From CAYNNP01 sp964398215 (GTDB lineage Bacteria; Planctomycetota; Planctomycetia; Pirellulales; Pirellulaceae), in the NCBI GenBank assembly GCA_964398215.1, contig CAYNNP010000001.1, positions 30,636 through 94,635 of the forward strand: 64,000 nt of DNA, read 5' to 3'. Below the pieces are notes generated by a model. The model did no database searches. It was not told the DNA's origin and saw only the letters and a program-made list of their open reading frames with translations. A program made the position numbers and the translations under genes. Position 1 is the first letter of the stretch; every line of letters begins with the position of its first letter. Shown piece by piece: positions 29,816-38,430 of the stretch.

Positions 29816-30400
29816 TCAAACGCTGTCATCAGCAATGAGTTGCTGTTGGAAATGTGTTGTGACACTACCCAGCAACCACTCAACTGTCTTTTGTCTGCTC
29901 ACACAGCAGCGGAATATGAATCTTATTCGCGACGTAAAGACAGCTATGTGTTCATCGAACGGCACCGCGGGCACTTCGATGTGTATGTCGATCCGGTCCA
30001 TCAACGGTCCTGAAATTTTCCCCATGTACTTTTCGACTTGAGGTGGTGTGCAGTTGCAGCTGCGCCTTGGGTCGCTACGGTACCCGCATGGACACGGATT
30101 CGCAGCAGCAATTAGCATGAAGTCGCTGGGAAACGTAGTCGACCGTAGGGCTCGGGCGATCGTGACGACACCGTCTTCGAGCGGTTGCCGCATCACCTCC
30201 AAGGTCTTGCGATTGAATTCAGGAAGTTCATCCAAGAACAATATCCCGTTGTGCACTTTGCTGATTTCACTAGGCGAAGGTGGGCTTCCGCCGCCGACCA
30301 GTCCGTCGTCAGAGATGGTGTGGTGTGGGCTGCCATGTCGACGAGCCACCGCTACGATAACCTTGATCAGTCCACCCAAATTTTTTGATGCTGAGAGCAA
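29816..30400 (-). pseudogene. comM: Fragment of ComM/YifB-type magnesium chelatase-like ATPase
   Basis: Residues about 24-150 (bases about 29951-30331) match the central part of ComM: SPHHTISDDGLVGGG, HNGILFLDELPEF (Walker B), RQPLEDGVVTIAR, AAANPCPCGY, CNCTPPQVEKYMGKISGPLMDRIDIHIEVPAV. Full ComM proteins are about 500 residues. Here the N-terminal domain and Walker A are missing, and after VPAVPFDE the frame carries unrelated residues to an early stop. The break on the N-terminal side coincides with a copy of the intergenic repeat (30399-30423). ComM normally helps branch migration in natural transformation. This copy cannot hydrolyse ATP and is best read as a decayed remnant. Confidence 0.85.
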
Positions 30401-30423
30401 AAACTCACAGCCTCGGAGGCCGG
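30399..30423. repeat. Partial copy of an intergenic palindromic repeat
   Basis: AAAAACTCACAGCCTCGGAGG and the following four bases match, on the opposite strand, the left end of the element at 63808-63832, and resemble the right end of the copy near 59245. It contains the short palindrome GCCTCGGAGGC. It lies exactly between the comM fragment and the 30430-30828 gene. Confidence 0.6.
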
Positions 30424-30429
30424 CACCTC

Positions 30430-30828
30430 TTAGCTGGCAGCTCGTTTTCCGGGTTTCTTTCGAGGTGGTTTGGCGATGATCGATATTCCAGGCAAGCTTG
30501 ATGCGCCGCCGTGAAACGTTCGGTGGCCATCAATGGTGTGATCGAAAACAAACGCTCCTGCCGGAATTCCGGCTCGCGGTGAAACACGTAAAATCGCCGG
30601 ATGCCCACACTCATTGCAACGGACTCGCAATCCGTGGCTCTCTAGCAAAACGTGGATCGACTGAGCTAGTTCCCGGTTGAGTTCCAGCGACCCCATCGAT
30701 TCGCCGGCCAGAACACGCAGCTGCTCTTGGATAGCAAGGCGAATGGTCCTCTGAAGCTGATTAATCTCCTGCTGCAACTTGGCCAACGCTGTCGCTGGAT
30801 TCTTGGATTCTGGCGCAGGTTCAGTCAT
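30430..30828 (-). CDS. Small coiled-coil protein with a CxxC motif, unknown function
   Basis: 132 residues. The first half is helical with heptad spacing (ALAKLQQEINQLQRTIRLAIQEQ). The second half contains RVRCNECGHPAILR, a single CxxC that could be half of a metal site, a GAFVFDHTIDGHRTFHGG segment and a Lys/Arg-rich tail (KPPRKKPGKRAAS). The composition and the ATG at 30828 are consistent with a real gene. No characterised family is recognised. It is divergent from the GAF-hlyD operon at 31096, with a 19-base palindrome between them. Confidence 0.65.
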   Translation of the reverse strand: MTEPAPESKNPATALAKLQQEINQLQRTIRLAIQEQLRVLAGESMGSLELNRELAQSIHVLLESHGLRVRCNECGHPAILRVSPRAGIPAGAFVFDHTIDGHRTFHGGASSLPGISIIAKPPRKKPGKRAAS

Positions 30829-30881
30829 CAGAGTGCCGAAAGATCAATAAAATCAGGGCGGGAAAACTATCTCTTGATTAC

Positions 30882-30900
30882 CTTATACAAATTGTATAAG
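30882..30900. promoter_or_regulatory. 19-base perfect palindrome, candidate operator
   Basis: CTTATACAA and TTGTATAAG flank one central A. It sits 54 bases before the divergent 30828 start and about 195 bases before the GAF-hlyD start. A TTGATT at 30874 and TATAAG at 30895 resemble promoter boxes with 15-base spacing, so a bound repressor could block transcription of one or both genes. The cognate regulator is not in the window as far as I can see. Confidence 0.55.
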
Positions 30901-31095
30901 CTGTCTAGTGGATTTGGTCCGAGATTCCGATGGTAAAGAAAGTTGGGTGGTTCAGATCACCCCAATCGCCAAACCTGACCATCACTTTCCTAGTTCTGGA
31001 ATCCAACTTCCAGGTCAGGATGGCAATCAGTCAGGGTTATTGATTACTTTCCACCGACTTTGAGCAAATTTTCATCCAACAGCGACTGAGAGACG

Positions 31096-33150
31096 ATGTC
31101 TGTCAACCAGCAAACGATTGAAGAAACGAAGGCACAGATTCGCGGACTGGTCAATGAGATCGCTTCGCTTGTGAAGGCGGGTGCGCCGGCCGATGAGTTT
31201 TATCCTGAACTACTGACACGAATCATCACTGCGTTGGCGGCACACGGTGGTGCGGTTTGGCTTTTGGACGAAGACCGTCAACTGTCTTTGCAATATCAAA
31301 TCAACGCAGAGCCATCGATCTTGTCCGATGACAGCGACGATGCGACTCGGCACACGCGATTGATACAGCGGGCTGCCAATTCTGGTCAGTCTCTGTTGGT
31401 GCCTCCCTATTCGGGCACAACTGACGCAGATGCGCACGGCAACCCAACAAGACACCTGCTAGTTCTTGGGGCGTTGACTCATGATGACAATAAAGATGGT
31501 TTGATTGAGATTTTTCAGCGGCCAGACACAGCTCCAGATACTCAACGCGGTTATTTGCGTTTCTTAGAGCAAATGTGTGGGATGGCTTCGGATTGGCTGC
31601 GAGGTCAGAAGCTTCAAAAGCTTGGCGACCGCCAGGTACTTTGGCAACAATCGGATTCGTTTGCGAGATCGGCTCACGAATCTTTAGACCTGAAGGAAAC
31701 GGCTTACATCGTTGCCAACGAAGGTCGCCGTTTGATTGGCTGTGACCGTGTCAGCGTTGCGATCAAAAAGGGTCGCAAATGCAAGGTCGCTGCGATTAGC
31801 GGACAAGACACAATCGAAAACCGAAGCAACATCGTAATGGCGCTTAACAACTTGGCGACACGAGTTGTGGCTGCTGGCGAACCACTTTGGCATGACGGGG
31901 CGACAGAGGATTTGCCACCGCAAATCGAGGACGCCCTAGAAGACTACGTTGACCAATCCTATGGTCGTAACATTGCGGTACTGCCACTGCGTGAGCCGCA
32001 GCGAAAGCTAGGGCACGAGGAAGAGGGTGGTGCTGCGGGTGAAATCGAGCGCGATGGCGCGCACCGTGGTGAATTGATTGGTGCGTTGATTGTCGAGCAA
32101 ATCGAGTCCGAATTACCAACAGAAATCTTCCGCGCTCGAACCGATCTTGTCTACGAGCACGGCACTCGTGCGCTTGCCAATTCGCAAGCGCATACCAACC
32201 TATTCATGATGCCAGTATGGCGCACACTGGGCCGGGCGACGTGGGTCCTACGCGCTCGTACGTTGCCGAAAACGCTGGGTGTAATTGCGTTGGCCACGCT
32301 GGTGATTTTGGCGTTGGTCTTCGTGCCCAAGGATTTCACGCTTGAGGCAGATGGGACCTTGATGCCAACGGCGCGTCACAATGTCTTTGCAACGATTGAC
32401 GGCGAAGTTGAAACCGTCTTGGTAGACCACGATTCAAAGGTCATTGCGGGCCAGCCGTTGGTGAAGTTGAAAAATCCAGAAATTCAAATCCAGTTGACCG
32501 AGCTACAAGGTCAGTACAGTGCTTCGCTCGCAGAATTGGGAACCGTCAACGGCCAGTTAGCATCCTATGAATCAAGGCTAGAACCGTCCGAGCGCAATGC
32601 ACTGCTTGGGCAGCGATCGGAATTGGTAGTCAAATTACAAACGTTGAAAGAGAAACTTGCTCTTCAGGAGGAGCGTGCGGCCCAGTTGATCGTACGAGCC
32701 CCGATTGCTGGCATCGTGACATCATGGGACGTTCAGAAAACACTTGCTTCGCGACCAATCATGACGGGGCAGATTTTGATGGAAATCGCGGATGTAAGTA
32801 AGCCATTTACTCTGGAGCTGGAGCTACCAGAAAAACGCGAAGGGCACTTGGATGATTACATCAAGCAAGAGGAGGTCGAGAAACTAGAGGTCTCTTACAT
32901 CCTCTTTAGTGATCCTGACGCGCCCTTAACCGCCGAATTGCTAGTTAAAAACATTTCCAAGCGAGCCGAGCCCAACGAAGAGCACGGCGGCATTATCAAG
33001 ATGCATGCAGATCCCAATCTGGATGAGTTAAAAAACCTACAGCCACGTCCTGGCACCAAGATGGTCGCCAAAGTTTATTGCGGTCGAGCTTCGAGTGGCT
33101 TTGTGTTTTTCCACGAAGTCTACGAATGGTGCTGCAAATTTTTCTTTTAG
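31096..33150 (+). CDS. Double-GAF-like sensor fused to HlyD-type adaptor (second copy)
   Basis: 684 residues. Residues about 30-170 and 190-360 look like two GAF-type domains (HGGAVWLLDED; RRLIGCDRVSVAIKKGRKCKVAAISG). A membrane helix (391-411, LGVIALATLVILALVFV) precedes a periplasmic adaptor region: VFATIDGEVETVLVDHDSKV, a coiled coil (about 460-525), then LIVRAPIAGIVTSWDV and a beta-barrel. It is the paralogue of the 490-residue protein at 7731-9203, here with a second cytoplasmic domain. It is the first gene of a three-gene unit with an hlyD and an M50 gene (gaps of 56 and 54 bases). Like the first copy, it joins a cytosolic sensor to an export adaptor. Confidence 0.8.
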   Translation: MSVNQQTIEETKAQIRGLVNEIASLVKAGAPADEFYPELLTRIITALAAHGGAVWLLDEDRQLSLQYQINAEPSILSDDSDDATRHTRLIQRAANSGQSLLVPPYSGTTDADAHGNPTRHLLVLGALTHDDNKDGLIEIFQRPDTAPDTQRGYLRFLEQMCGMASDWLRGQKLQKLGDRQVLWQQSDSFARSAHESLDLKETAYIVANEGRRLIGCDRVSVAIKKGRKCKVAAISGQDTIENRSNIVMALNNLATRVVAAGEPLWHDGATEDLPPQIEDALEDYVDQSYGRNIAVLPLREPQRKLGHEEEGGAAGEIERDGAHRGELIGALIVEQIESELPTEIFRARTDLVYEHGTRALANSQAHTNLFMMPVWRTLGRATWVLRARTLPKTLGVIALATLVILALVFVPKDFTLEADGTLMPTARHNVFATIDGEVETVLVDHDSKVIAGQPLVKLKNPEIQIQLTELQGQYSASLAELGTVNGQLASYESRLEPSERNALLGQRSELVVKLQTLKEKLALQEERAAQLIVRAPIAGIVTSWDVQKTLASRPIMTGQILMEIADVSKPFTLELELPEKREGHLDDYIKQEEVEKLEVSYILFSDPDAPLTAELLVKNISKRAEPNEEHGGIIKMHADPNLDELKNLQPRPGTKMVAKVYCGRASSGFVFFHEVYEWCCKFFF

Positions 33151-33206
33151 CTTGTGTCAAACAAAACAGTCGAATCAATAAAAAATCAGTCTTGGGAGAC
33201 CACCCG

Positions 33207-34142
33207 ATGCGTCGTTCAAATCTTGTACTGCTAGCCACGCTGTGCTGCTATTGCACAGCTTGGGGGCAATTTGCAGACCCAACCACTCCAGCACCAACGC
33301 CACAGACTCAGCCTACTTCGCACAGTTCAAGCGAATGGATTGAGGCGGACAACGAAATGGTTGCGATCATCAAAGAAGTCCAAATTGCTGCTGAGGCGCC
33401 GGGCAAGATTACGGAGATGAAAATCGAAGAAGGTGTCGAGATTGCCGAAGGCGATGTTGTTGCCGTGATTGATGACAAACTTGCTGTTTTGAATATGGAG
33501 CAAAAGAAGGCCGAAGAAGAACAAGCGATTTTGGAGGCATCCAACGAAGTCAATTTGACTGATGCAAAGAACAACGAAGAACTTGCCAAAGCCGAGGCGG
33601 ATTCGTTCAAGGAATTGCGACGTCAAAAGGCAATCAATTATTGGGACATGAAAAAGAAAGAGCTGGAGGCAACACGCGCGACACTGCGAATTGATTTGGC
33701 AGATATGCAGATGAAAGTCGCCAAGGCGCAATACTTTGTTAAACGCGCCGAGACCAAAATCGCGCAAGCAGAGATCGATCGTCGCCGCATCAAGGCTCCT
33801 TTTGCTGGATACATCGAATTGCGGACAGCGCAACCTGGTCAGTGGGTTGAACCCGGCAGCCCTATCGCCACCCTCGTGCAAATGGACAAGCTACGCGTCA
33901 ATGGCACGATTGATGCTCGAGAGCATTTGGGCGTCGTAAAAATCGGTTCTGCTTGTAGTGTCGAGATCATCAACAGAAACAACGATAGCCCGTTCAAGGT
34001 CAACGGAACGGTTGGCTATGTCAGTTCTAAAATCGATATCAATGGGCAATCGAAAATATGGGTCGAAATCAAGAACAGTAAGCAGAACGGCGAGTGGTTG
34101 ATTAAACCAGGCATGCGAGCCGAGATTTCAATCCGCCGTTAA
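33207..34142 (+). CDS. Periplasmic HlyD-type membrane fusion protein (second set)
   Basis: 311 residues from the ATG at 33207, where a signal peptide starts (RRSNLVLLATLCCYCTAWGQ). The longer open frame overlaps the preceding gene and was rejected. A Pro/Thr-rich linker (about 22-43) is followed by the lipoyl half KEVQIAAEAPGKITEMKIEEG, a long charged coiled coil (about 95-195), the closing half RRRIKAPFAGYIELR and a beta-barrel. It is the counterpart of 9257-10114. It probably forms the periplasmic part of a complex with the flanking GAF-HlyD and M50 proteins. No outer-membrane channel gene accompanies this set, so it may share the TolC-like protein of the first operon. Confidence 0.8.
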   Translation: MRRSNLVLLATLCCYCTAWGQFADPTTPAPTPQTQPTSHSSSEWIEADNEMVAIIKEVQIAAEAPGKITEMKIEEGVEIAEGDVVAVIDDKLAVLNMEQKKAEEEQAILEASNEVNLTDAKNNEELAKAEADSFKELRRQKAINYWDMKKKELEATRATLRIDLADMQMKVAKAQYFVKRAETKIAQAEIDRRRIKAPFAGYIELRTAQPGQWVEPGSPIATLVQMDKLRVNGTIDAREHLGVVKIGSACSVEIINRNNDSPFKVNGTVGYVSSKIDINGQSKIWVEIKNSKQNGEWLIKPGMRAEISIRR

Positions 34143-34196
34143 TCATTCGTCTGAACGCTAGAGCCTTTGTTAATTCCCGCAGCCTGTTAGTCATTC

Positions 34197-36458
34197 ATGT
34201 CCACGCTTGCCGATTCCCTTGTCAGCAGTTCATCGCGACCGCTGACGGTGCGCAAACGCCCGGACTTGACGCATGCGCGGCACCACTATCAAGGCACCGG
34301 TTATTGGGTTTTGAAAGAGCCCGTTGGACTGCAATATTTTCGCTTTCACGACGAAGAGTTCTTCATTCTGAACATGCTGGATGGGCATGTCAGTTTGCAA
34401 CAGATCAAAGACGGGTTTGAACAGCGATTCGCCCCACAAAAAATCACCTTCGGCGACTTGCAGCAATTCATTGGTATGTTGCACCGTTCAGGCTTGGTGA
34501 TCAGCAATTCACCAGGGCAAGGAAAGGCGCTTCGCGAGCGAGGGCGCAAGAAAAAGAACAAAGAGCTGATGGGCAAAGTCAGCAATCTGTTTGCAATACG
34601 ATTTCGTGGGATCGACCCCGAGCGGATCTTGAATTGGCTGCTGCCTGTACTTGGTTGGATCTTCACAGTTCCCGCTTTGATTTTCTTTGCATTGCTGCTG
34701 CTTTCGTCATCGTTGTTGCTGGCTAGCCAATACGACACGGTCTATGCACGATTGCCAACGTTTCAACAGTTCTTTGCTGCGGATCGTTGGTTCATTCTCG
34801 CCATAACGATGGGGATCGTGAAAGTCCTGCACGAATTCGGGCATGGAATGAGCTGCAAAAAATTTGGTGGTGAATGCCACGAGATTGGTTTCATGCTGCT
34901 GGTGTTCACGCCATGTTTGTATTGCAACGTTTCTGATTCGTGGATGCTGCCCAATAAGTGGAAACGGGTCTGGATTGGCGCGGCTGGTATTTATGTTGAA
35001 ATGATATTGGCGTCGATCGCGGCGTATGTTTGGTGGTTCAGTGAACCCGGTACGACGATCAACGATTTGTGCTTGAACATGATGTTCTTGAATGTAGTGA
35101 GTACGGTTCTGATCAACGGAAATCCGTTGTTGCGGTTTGACGGTTACTACATCCTGATGGACACACTGGAGATCCCGAACCTTCGTCAAAAGAGTACGGA
35201 GATTCTGAAACGTGGTTTTCAGAAAACCTGTTTGGGTTTGGAGATCCAGGACGATCCGTTTTTGCCGACACGTGGTCACTTCATGTTCGGTTTGTTTACC
35301 ATCGCTAGCGTGATCTATCGCTGGGTGGTTGTTTTTTCTATCTGCTGGTTCGTGATCAAAGTTCTTGAGCCGTATGGGCTGCAAGCGATTGGTCGGATGG
35401 TGGCTGTGGTTGGTTTCTTTGGCTTGGTAGCTCAGCCTGTTATACAAACGTGGAAGTTCTGTCGAACTCCTGGGAGGCTTTCAAAAGTGAAACGTATACC
35501 CCTGTTGATTTCACTCGGAATTCTTGGCGCTGTGATCGCCGCAGTGTGCTACATCCCGTTTCCTCATCACGTTGACGCGGCGTTTGAGGTTAACCCCAGT
35601 CGAGCGGGGCGAGTTTACGCTGGTACCAGCGGTCAACTGAAATTCGCTGTCGCCCCGGGAACGATTGTCAAAGAAGGTGATACAATTGCGATCCTTGAGA
35701 ATCCGAATTTGGTGATCCGCATGCACGAATTGGAAGGCCAGGAGAAAATTGCTCGCGTTTCATTAGAGAAACTGAAGCAGCGGGCTGCGCTTGACGAGCG
35801 AGCGAAAGCTCAGATTGCAACCCAAGCCGAAATGCTAAATTCGATCTTGTCGGTGAAAGAAAAGACGATGCTGGAAATGAATCGCTTGACGATTACGACT
35901 TCGCGAAGTGGTGTCGTGATCTCACCTCCTGCGCGACCCGCGCAAGATACTCAAGACGGACGTTTGCCATCATGGCACGGAACGCCGCTGCAACCTTGCA
36001 ATATTGGCGCCCTTTTGACCCCCGATGATTTGATCTGTGAAATTGGGTCCCCTGACGAATTCGAAGCGGTACTGGTCATCGATCAAGGGGACATCCAGCT
36101 CGTTCGCGGTCAGTCGACAGAGGAATCCAATGAGTTTCGGTCGGTGGACTTGAAATTGGATTCTCGCCGAATCGAAACGTTCCATGGCAAGATTTCTGAG
36201 ATCGCTTTGTCGCCACTTTCAGCGGCATCAACGACACTTTCCAGTCAGACCGGAGGCGACCTGCAAACAGAAATTGATCCGACTACTGGCCAGATCAAAC
36301 CCAGAAGTGTGACCTACCAAGCCCGAGTGCCATTGGAAACGATGGATTTGCCAATGCGGCCAGGTTACCGAGGATCGGCCAAGGTGCATGTCGACAAAAT
36401 GTCGTTAGGAAGCAGGCTTTGGAGATTCATCGCCCAGACATTTAACTTTGAGTTTTAG
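34197..36458 (+). CDS. M50-type membrane metallopeptidase fused to an HlyD-like lipoyl domain (second copy)
   Basis: 753 residues with the same order as the first copy. The N-terminal PqqD-like segment (about 25-105) includes FRFHDEEFFILNMLDGH. The membrane domain (about 145-480) has the zinc motif HEFGH (212-216) and NGNPLLRFDGYY (307-318, Asp315). The periplasmic lipoyl/coiled-coil region (about 490-735) contains VYAGTSGQLKFAVAPGTIV and AILENPN. Both metal-binding motifs are intact, so proteolytic activity is possible. It ends a unit with the GAF-HlyD and HlyD genes. Site-2 protease relatives cut within the membrane; here the fused adaptor region argues for a structural or cargo-processing role in export. 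Confidence 0.8.
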   Translation: MSTLADSLVSSSSRPLTVRKRPDLTHARHHYQGTGYWVLKEPVGLQYFRFHDEEFFILNMLDGHVSLQQIKDGFEQRFAPQKITFGDLQQFIGMLHRSGLVISNSPGQGKALRERGRKKKNKELMGKVSNLFAIRFRGIDPERILNWLLPVLGWIFTVPALIFFALLLLSSSLLLASQYDTVYARLPTFQQFFAADRWFILAITMGIVKVLHEFGHGMSCKKFGGECHEIGFMLLVFTPCLYCNVSDSWMLPNKWKRVWIGAAGIYVEMILASIAAYVWWFSEPGTTINDLCLNMMFLNVVSTVLINGNPLLRFDGYYILMDTLEIPNLRQKSTEILKRGFQKTCLGLEIQDDPFLPTRGHFMFGLFTIASVIYRWVVVFSICWFVIKVLEPYGLQAIGRMVAVVGFFGLVAQPVIQTWKFCRTPGRLSKVKRIPLLISLGILGAVIAAVCYIPFPHHVDAAFEVNPSRAGRVYAGTSGQLKFAVAPGTIVKEGDTIAILENPNLVIRMHELEGQEKIARVSLEKLKQRAALDERAKAQIATQAEMLNSILSVKEKTMLEMNRLTITTSRSGVVISPPARPAQDTQDGRLPSWHGTPLQPCNIGALLTPDDLICEIGSPDEFEAVLVIDQGDIQLVRGQSTEESNEFRSVDLKLDSRRIETFHGKISEIALSPLSAASTTLSSQTGGDLQTEIDPTTGQIKPRSVTYQARVPLETMDLPMRPGYRGSAKVHVDKMSLGSRLWRFIAQTFNFEF

Positions 36459-36770
36459 ATCCATTTGCGTAAACGCGGAACAAGACCGGTGCCCAAGCAT
36501 TGCAAGTCGCGTGACGCATCTACCGTATCTTTCGCGTCTTAACCTTTTCATCAAACTAACAATTGCTAAATCTACGGAGGACCATTCTCGTATTGAAGCT
36601 ACTGACCGAAGTGATACGATAACGATCCTCTAAACGACTTTTTGGTCGTTGAAAGCACCTGAGCAGATATCACTTGAACGTACACTGATCGTCGACGGTA
36701 ACGTAACCGCTTTGGCGACTATCCAATTTACTATTGAACAAATTTCCTAGAGACCTTTGGAGAAACAACT
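36459..36770. other. Intergenic region, 312 bases
   Basis: No convincing gene. It contains a 6-base-stem hairpin AACGAC-TTTTTG-GTCGTT (36633-36650) without a following T-run. A clear GGAGAAA ribosome-binding site lies 8 bases before the next start. It probably holds the promoter of the DUF3467 gene. Confidence 0.5.
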
Positions 36771-37172
36771 ATGGCAGAGAAAGACGCCCCCAAGAAGCCC
36801 GCAGCTGCAAAGCCCGCAGCCGAAGCCGCCCAAACCCAACAACCAGTTCAGGTTCAGGTCGAAGATGACCACTGTGCTGCGACTTACGCTAACTTTTGTC
36901 GCGTGACCGGTTCTCCCGAAGAACTGATTGTTGACTTTGGATTGAACCCACAGCCAATCGGTGTTCCTAAGGACCCGATTCAAATCAAACAGCGAATCAT
37001 CGTGAACTTTTTCACTGCAAAACGACTGTTGGCTGCCCTGCAAATGTCAGTCGCTCGTCACGAGAGCGTATTTGGCGTTTTGGAAACGGACATCAACAAA
37101 CGGGTTCGCCCAGGTCTGGCTCAGCAAGCTGCTCCTGCAGCCGCTCCAGCTCCGGCTCCGGCCAAAAAGTAG
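36771..37172 (+). CDS. DUF3467 family protein
   Basis: 133 residues. An Ala/Pro/Lys-rich N-terminus (1-30) and C-terminus (112-133) flank a conserved core: YANFCRVTGSPEELIVDFGLNP, QRIIVNFFTAKRLLAALQMSVARHE, FGVLETDINKRV. This core is typical of DUF3467 proteins, small cytoplasmic proteins of unknown function common in planctomycetes. The gene has a strong ribosome-binding site (GGAGAAA) and its own terminator just downstream, so it is monocistronic and probably well expressed. Confidence 0.85.
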   Translation: MAEKDAPKKPAAAKPAAEAAQTQQPVQVQVEDDHCAATYANFCRVTGSPEELIVDFGLNPQPIGVPKDPIQIKQRIIVNFFTAKRLLAALQMSVARHESVFGVLETDINKRVRPGLAQQAAPAAAPAPAPAKK

Positions 37173-37205
37173 TTCCACGAGTCGGACGACTTTCGATATC
37201 ATGAG

Positions 37206-37241
37206 CCGCGTCACCAGTTTTTGGTGACGCGGTTTTTTTTT
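37206..37241 (+). terminator. Rho-independent terminator after the DUF3467 gene
   Basis: A 10-base perfect stem CCGCGTCACC/GGTGACGCGG (37206-37215 and 37223-37232) with a 7-base loop is followed by nine T residues (37233-37241). It lies 34 bases after the DUF3467 stop. Confidence 0.95.
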
Positions 37242-37285
37242 GCACGCACCTCCGCCAGAGCGGAAAAATACGGATCAGCTTCACC

Positions 37286-37867
37286 ATGAAATATCCCATC
37301 GAATTGCGATTCAAGCTACTTTCTCTTGGTCAACGGATTTCAGCGACCGATGCCGATGGCACGCCGATCATGTACATCAAACAAAAGATGTTCAAGCTGA
37401 AAGAGAAGGTCGAGATTTACAACCAGGAAGGCGGCAGTGTGATTTTTCGCATCGAAGCCGACCGGGTGCTCGATTTTTCAGCGAACTACAGTTTTACCGA
37501 TGGAGCCGGAAACGAATGGGGCGCTGTGCGCCGCAAGGGAATGCGATCATTTTGGTCAGCTCATTATGAAATCATGCAGGACGGCAACGTCGATATGGTG
37601 ATCAAAGAGCAGAGTCCAATGAAGAAGGTGCTGGAAGGTTTACTAACAGAGATTCCAGTCGTTGGATTCGCGGCAACACTGCTATTGAATCCTACCTATA
37701 TCGTCTCGCGGCCTGATGGCACGCCACTTTTAAAACTAATCAAACGCCCAGCAGTGTTTGAAGGAAAGTTCTCGCTTGAGAAGTTAAATGATATACCCGA
37801 GGACGACGAACTGCGTTCGCTAATGGGACTGATCATGCTGGTACTGCTTGAACGCTCGCGCGGTTAG
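37286..37867 (+). CDS. LURP-one-related (LOR/tubby-like) family protein
   Basis: 193 residues. The order of beta-strand motifs (YPIELRFKLLSLGQRISATDADG, YIKQKMFKLKEKVEIY, FRIEADRVLDFSANYSF, a hydrophobic helix near 125-140, then PTYIVSRPDGTPLLKL) fits the LURP-one/scramblase-like beta-barrel with a central helix. Bacterial members are uncharacterised; membrane or lipid association is often proposed. It follows a strong terminator, so it has its own promoter in the 45 bases before its start or depends on readthrough. The function is not known. Confidence 0.55.
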   Translation: MKYPIELRFKLLSLGQRISATDADGTPIMYIKQKMFKLKEKVEIYNQEGGSVIFRIEADRVLDFSANYSFTDGAGNEWGAVRRKGMRSFWSAHYEIMQDGNVDMVIKEQSPMKKVLEGLLTEIPVVGFAATLLLNPTYIVSRPDGTPLLKLIKRPAVFEGKFSLEKLNDIPEDDELRSLMGLIMLVLLERSRG

Positions 37868-38430
37868 TGCACCTTTAGCGCAGGTGCCTTGTCTTGACCA
37901 CCGATCTATCGCCTTGTGCTTGTTTGCGCAGGCGATTGTGAATCGGTGCGACATGTCGCTGTGTAATCACAGTGACCAGCTATCTAAGTGGCTAGAACCC
38001 GAGCAACCGGCATAACCGGTCAAGCTGAGAAATCAAAAACTTCTTCCTGTTCCAGATCATTTCTCACCCACTCGATTTGGCAGATAGGTTTCCGGTAGAT
38101 GTTCTAGCTAGGGCCAAGGCCCTCGCGCTGCCTGCTTTTCATGGGGTTTCATGTCCATATCCGCCTTTTCAGTCGTGTCCAGTGCACGCTTAGTGATTGG
38201 TATGCGCAGTGCGCCTTGGGAACTCTGGTGCCGAGAGACTTTACGGAGCTGCCTGTGCTGGCATGGCCATGTCTCGCGTGCCTCTCATCGTTTTCTATCC
38301 ACAAGTCTATTCAGGCTGGTTGGTGCCAGATCCTGGCAACCCCAGGCAGTGTGTCCAAGTTAATTCGCCTCAATAGTTTGTAATCACGCTGGCAGTTTGG
38401 CTTGCCACAAACGCTTTCTAAAACAGAATC
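37868..38430. other. Intergenic region, 563 bases, upstream of the NRPS gene
   Basis: No convincing gene. Open frames of 70-80 codons (38141-38383) lack any family features and have Cys/Trp-rich, shadow-like composition. A small hairpin CTGTG-TAAT-CACAG lies at 37959-37972. The region probably contains the promoter and leader of the NRPS operon. Confidence 0.5.

Noticed and set aside
29566..29883. Minus-strand frame of 105 codons downstream of the comM fragment
   Set aside because: I could not match it to the missing ComM C-terminus or to any other family; composition looks random.
36633..36650. Hairpin AACGAC/GTCGTT as a terminator of the second export unit
   Set aside because: Short stem and no T-run; kept only as a note in the intergenic entry.
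38141..38383. Overlapping plus-strand open frames of 70-80 codons before the NRPS gene
   Set aside because: Cys/Trp-rich composition, no ribosome-binding site, no family features, and two frames are open at once.
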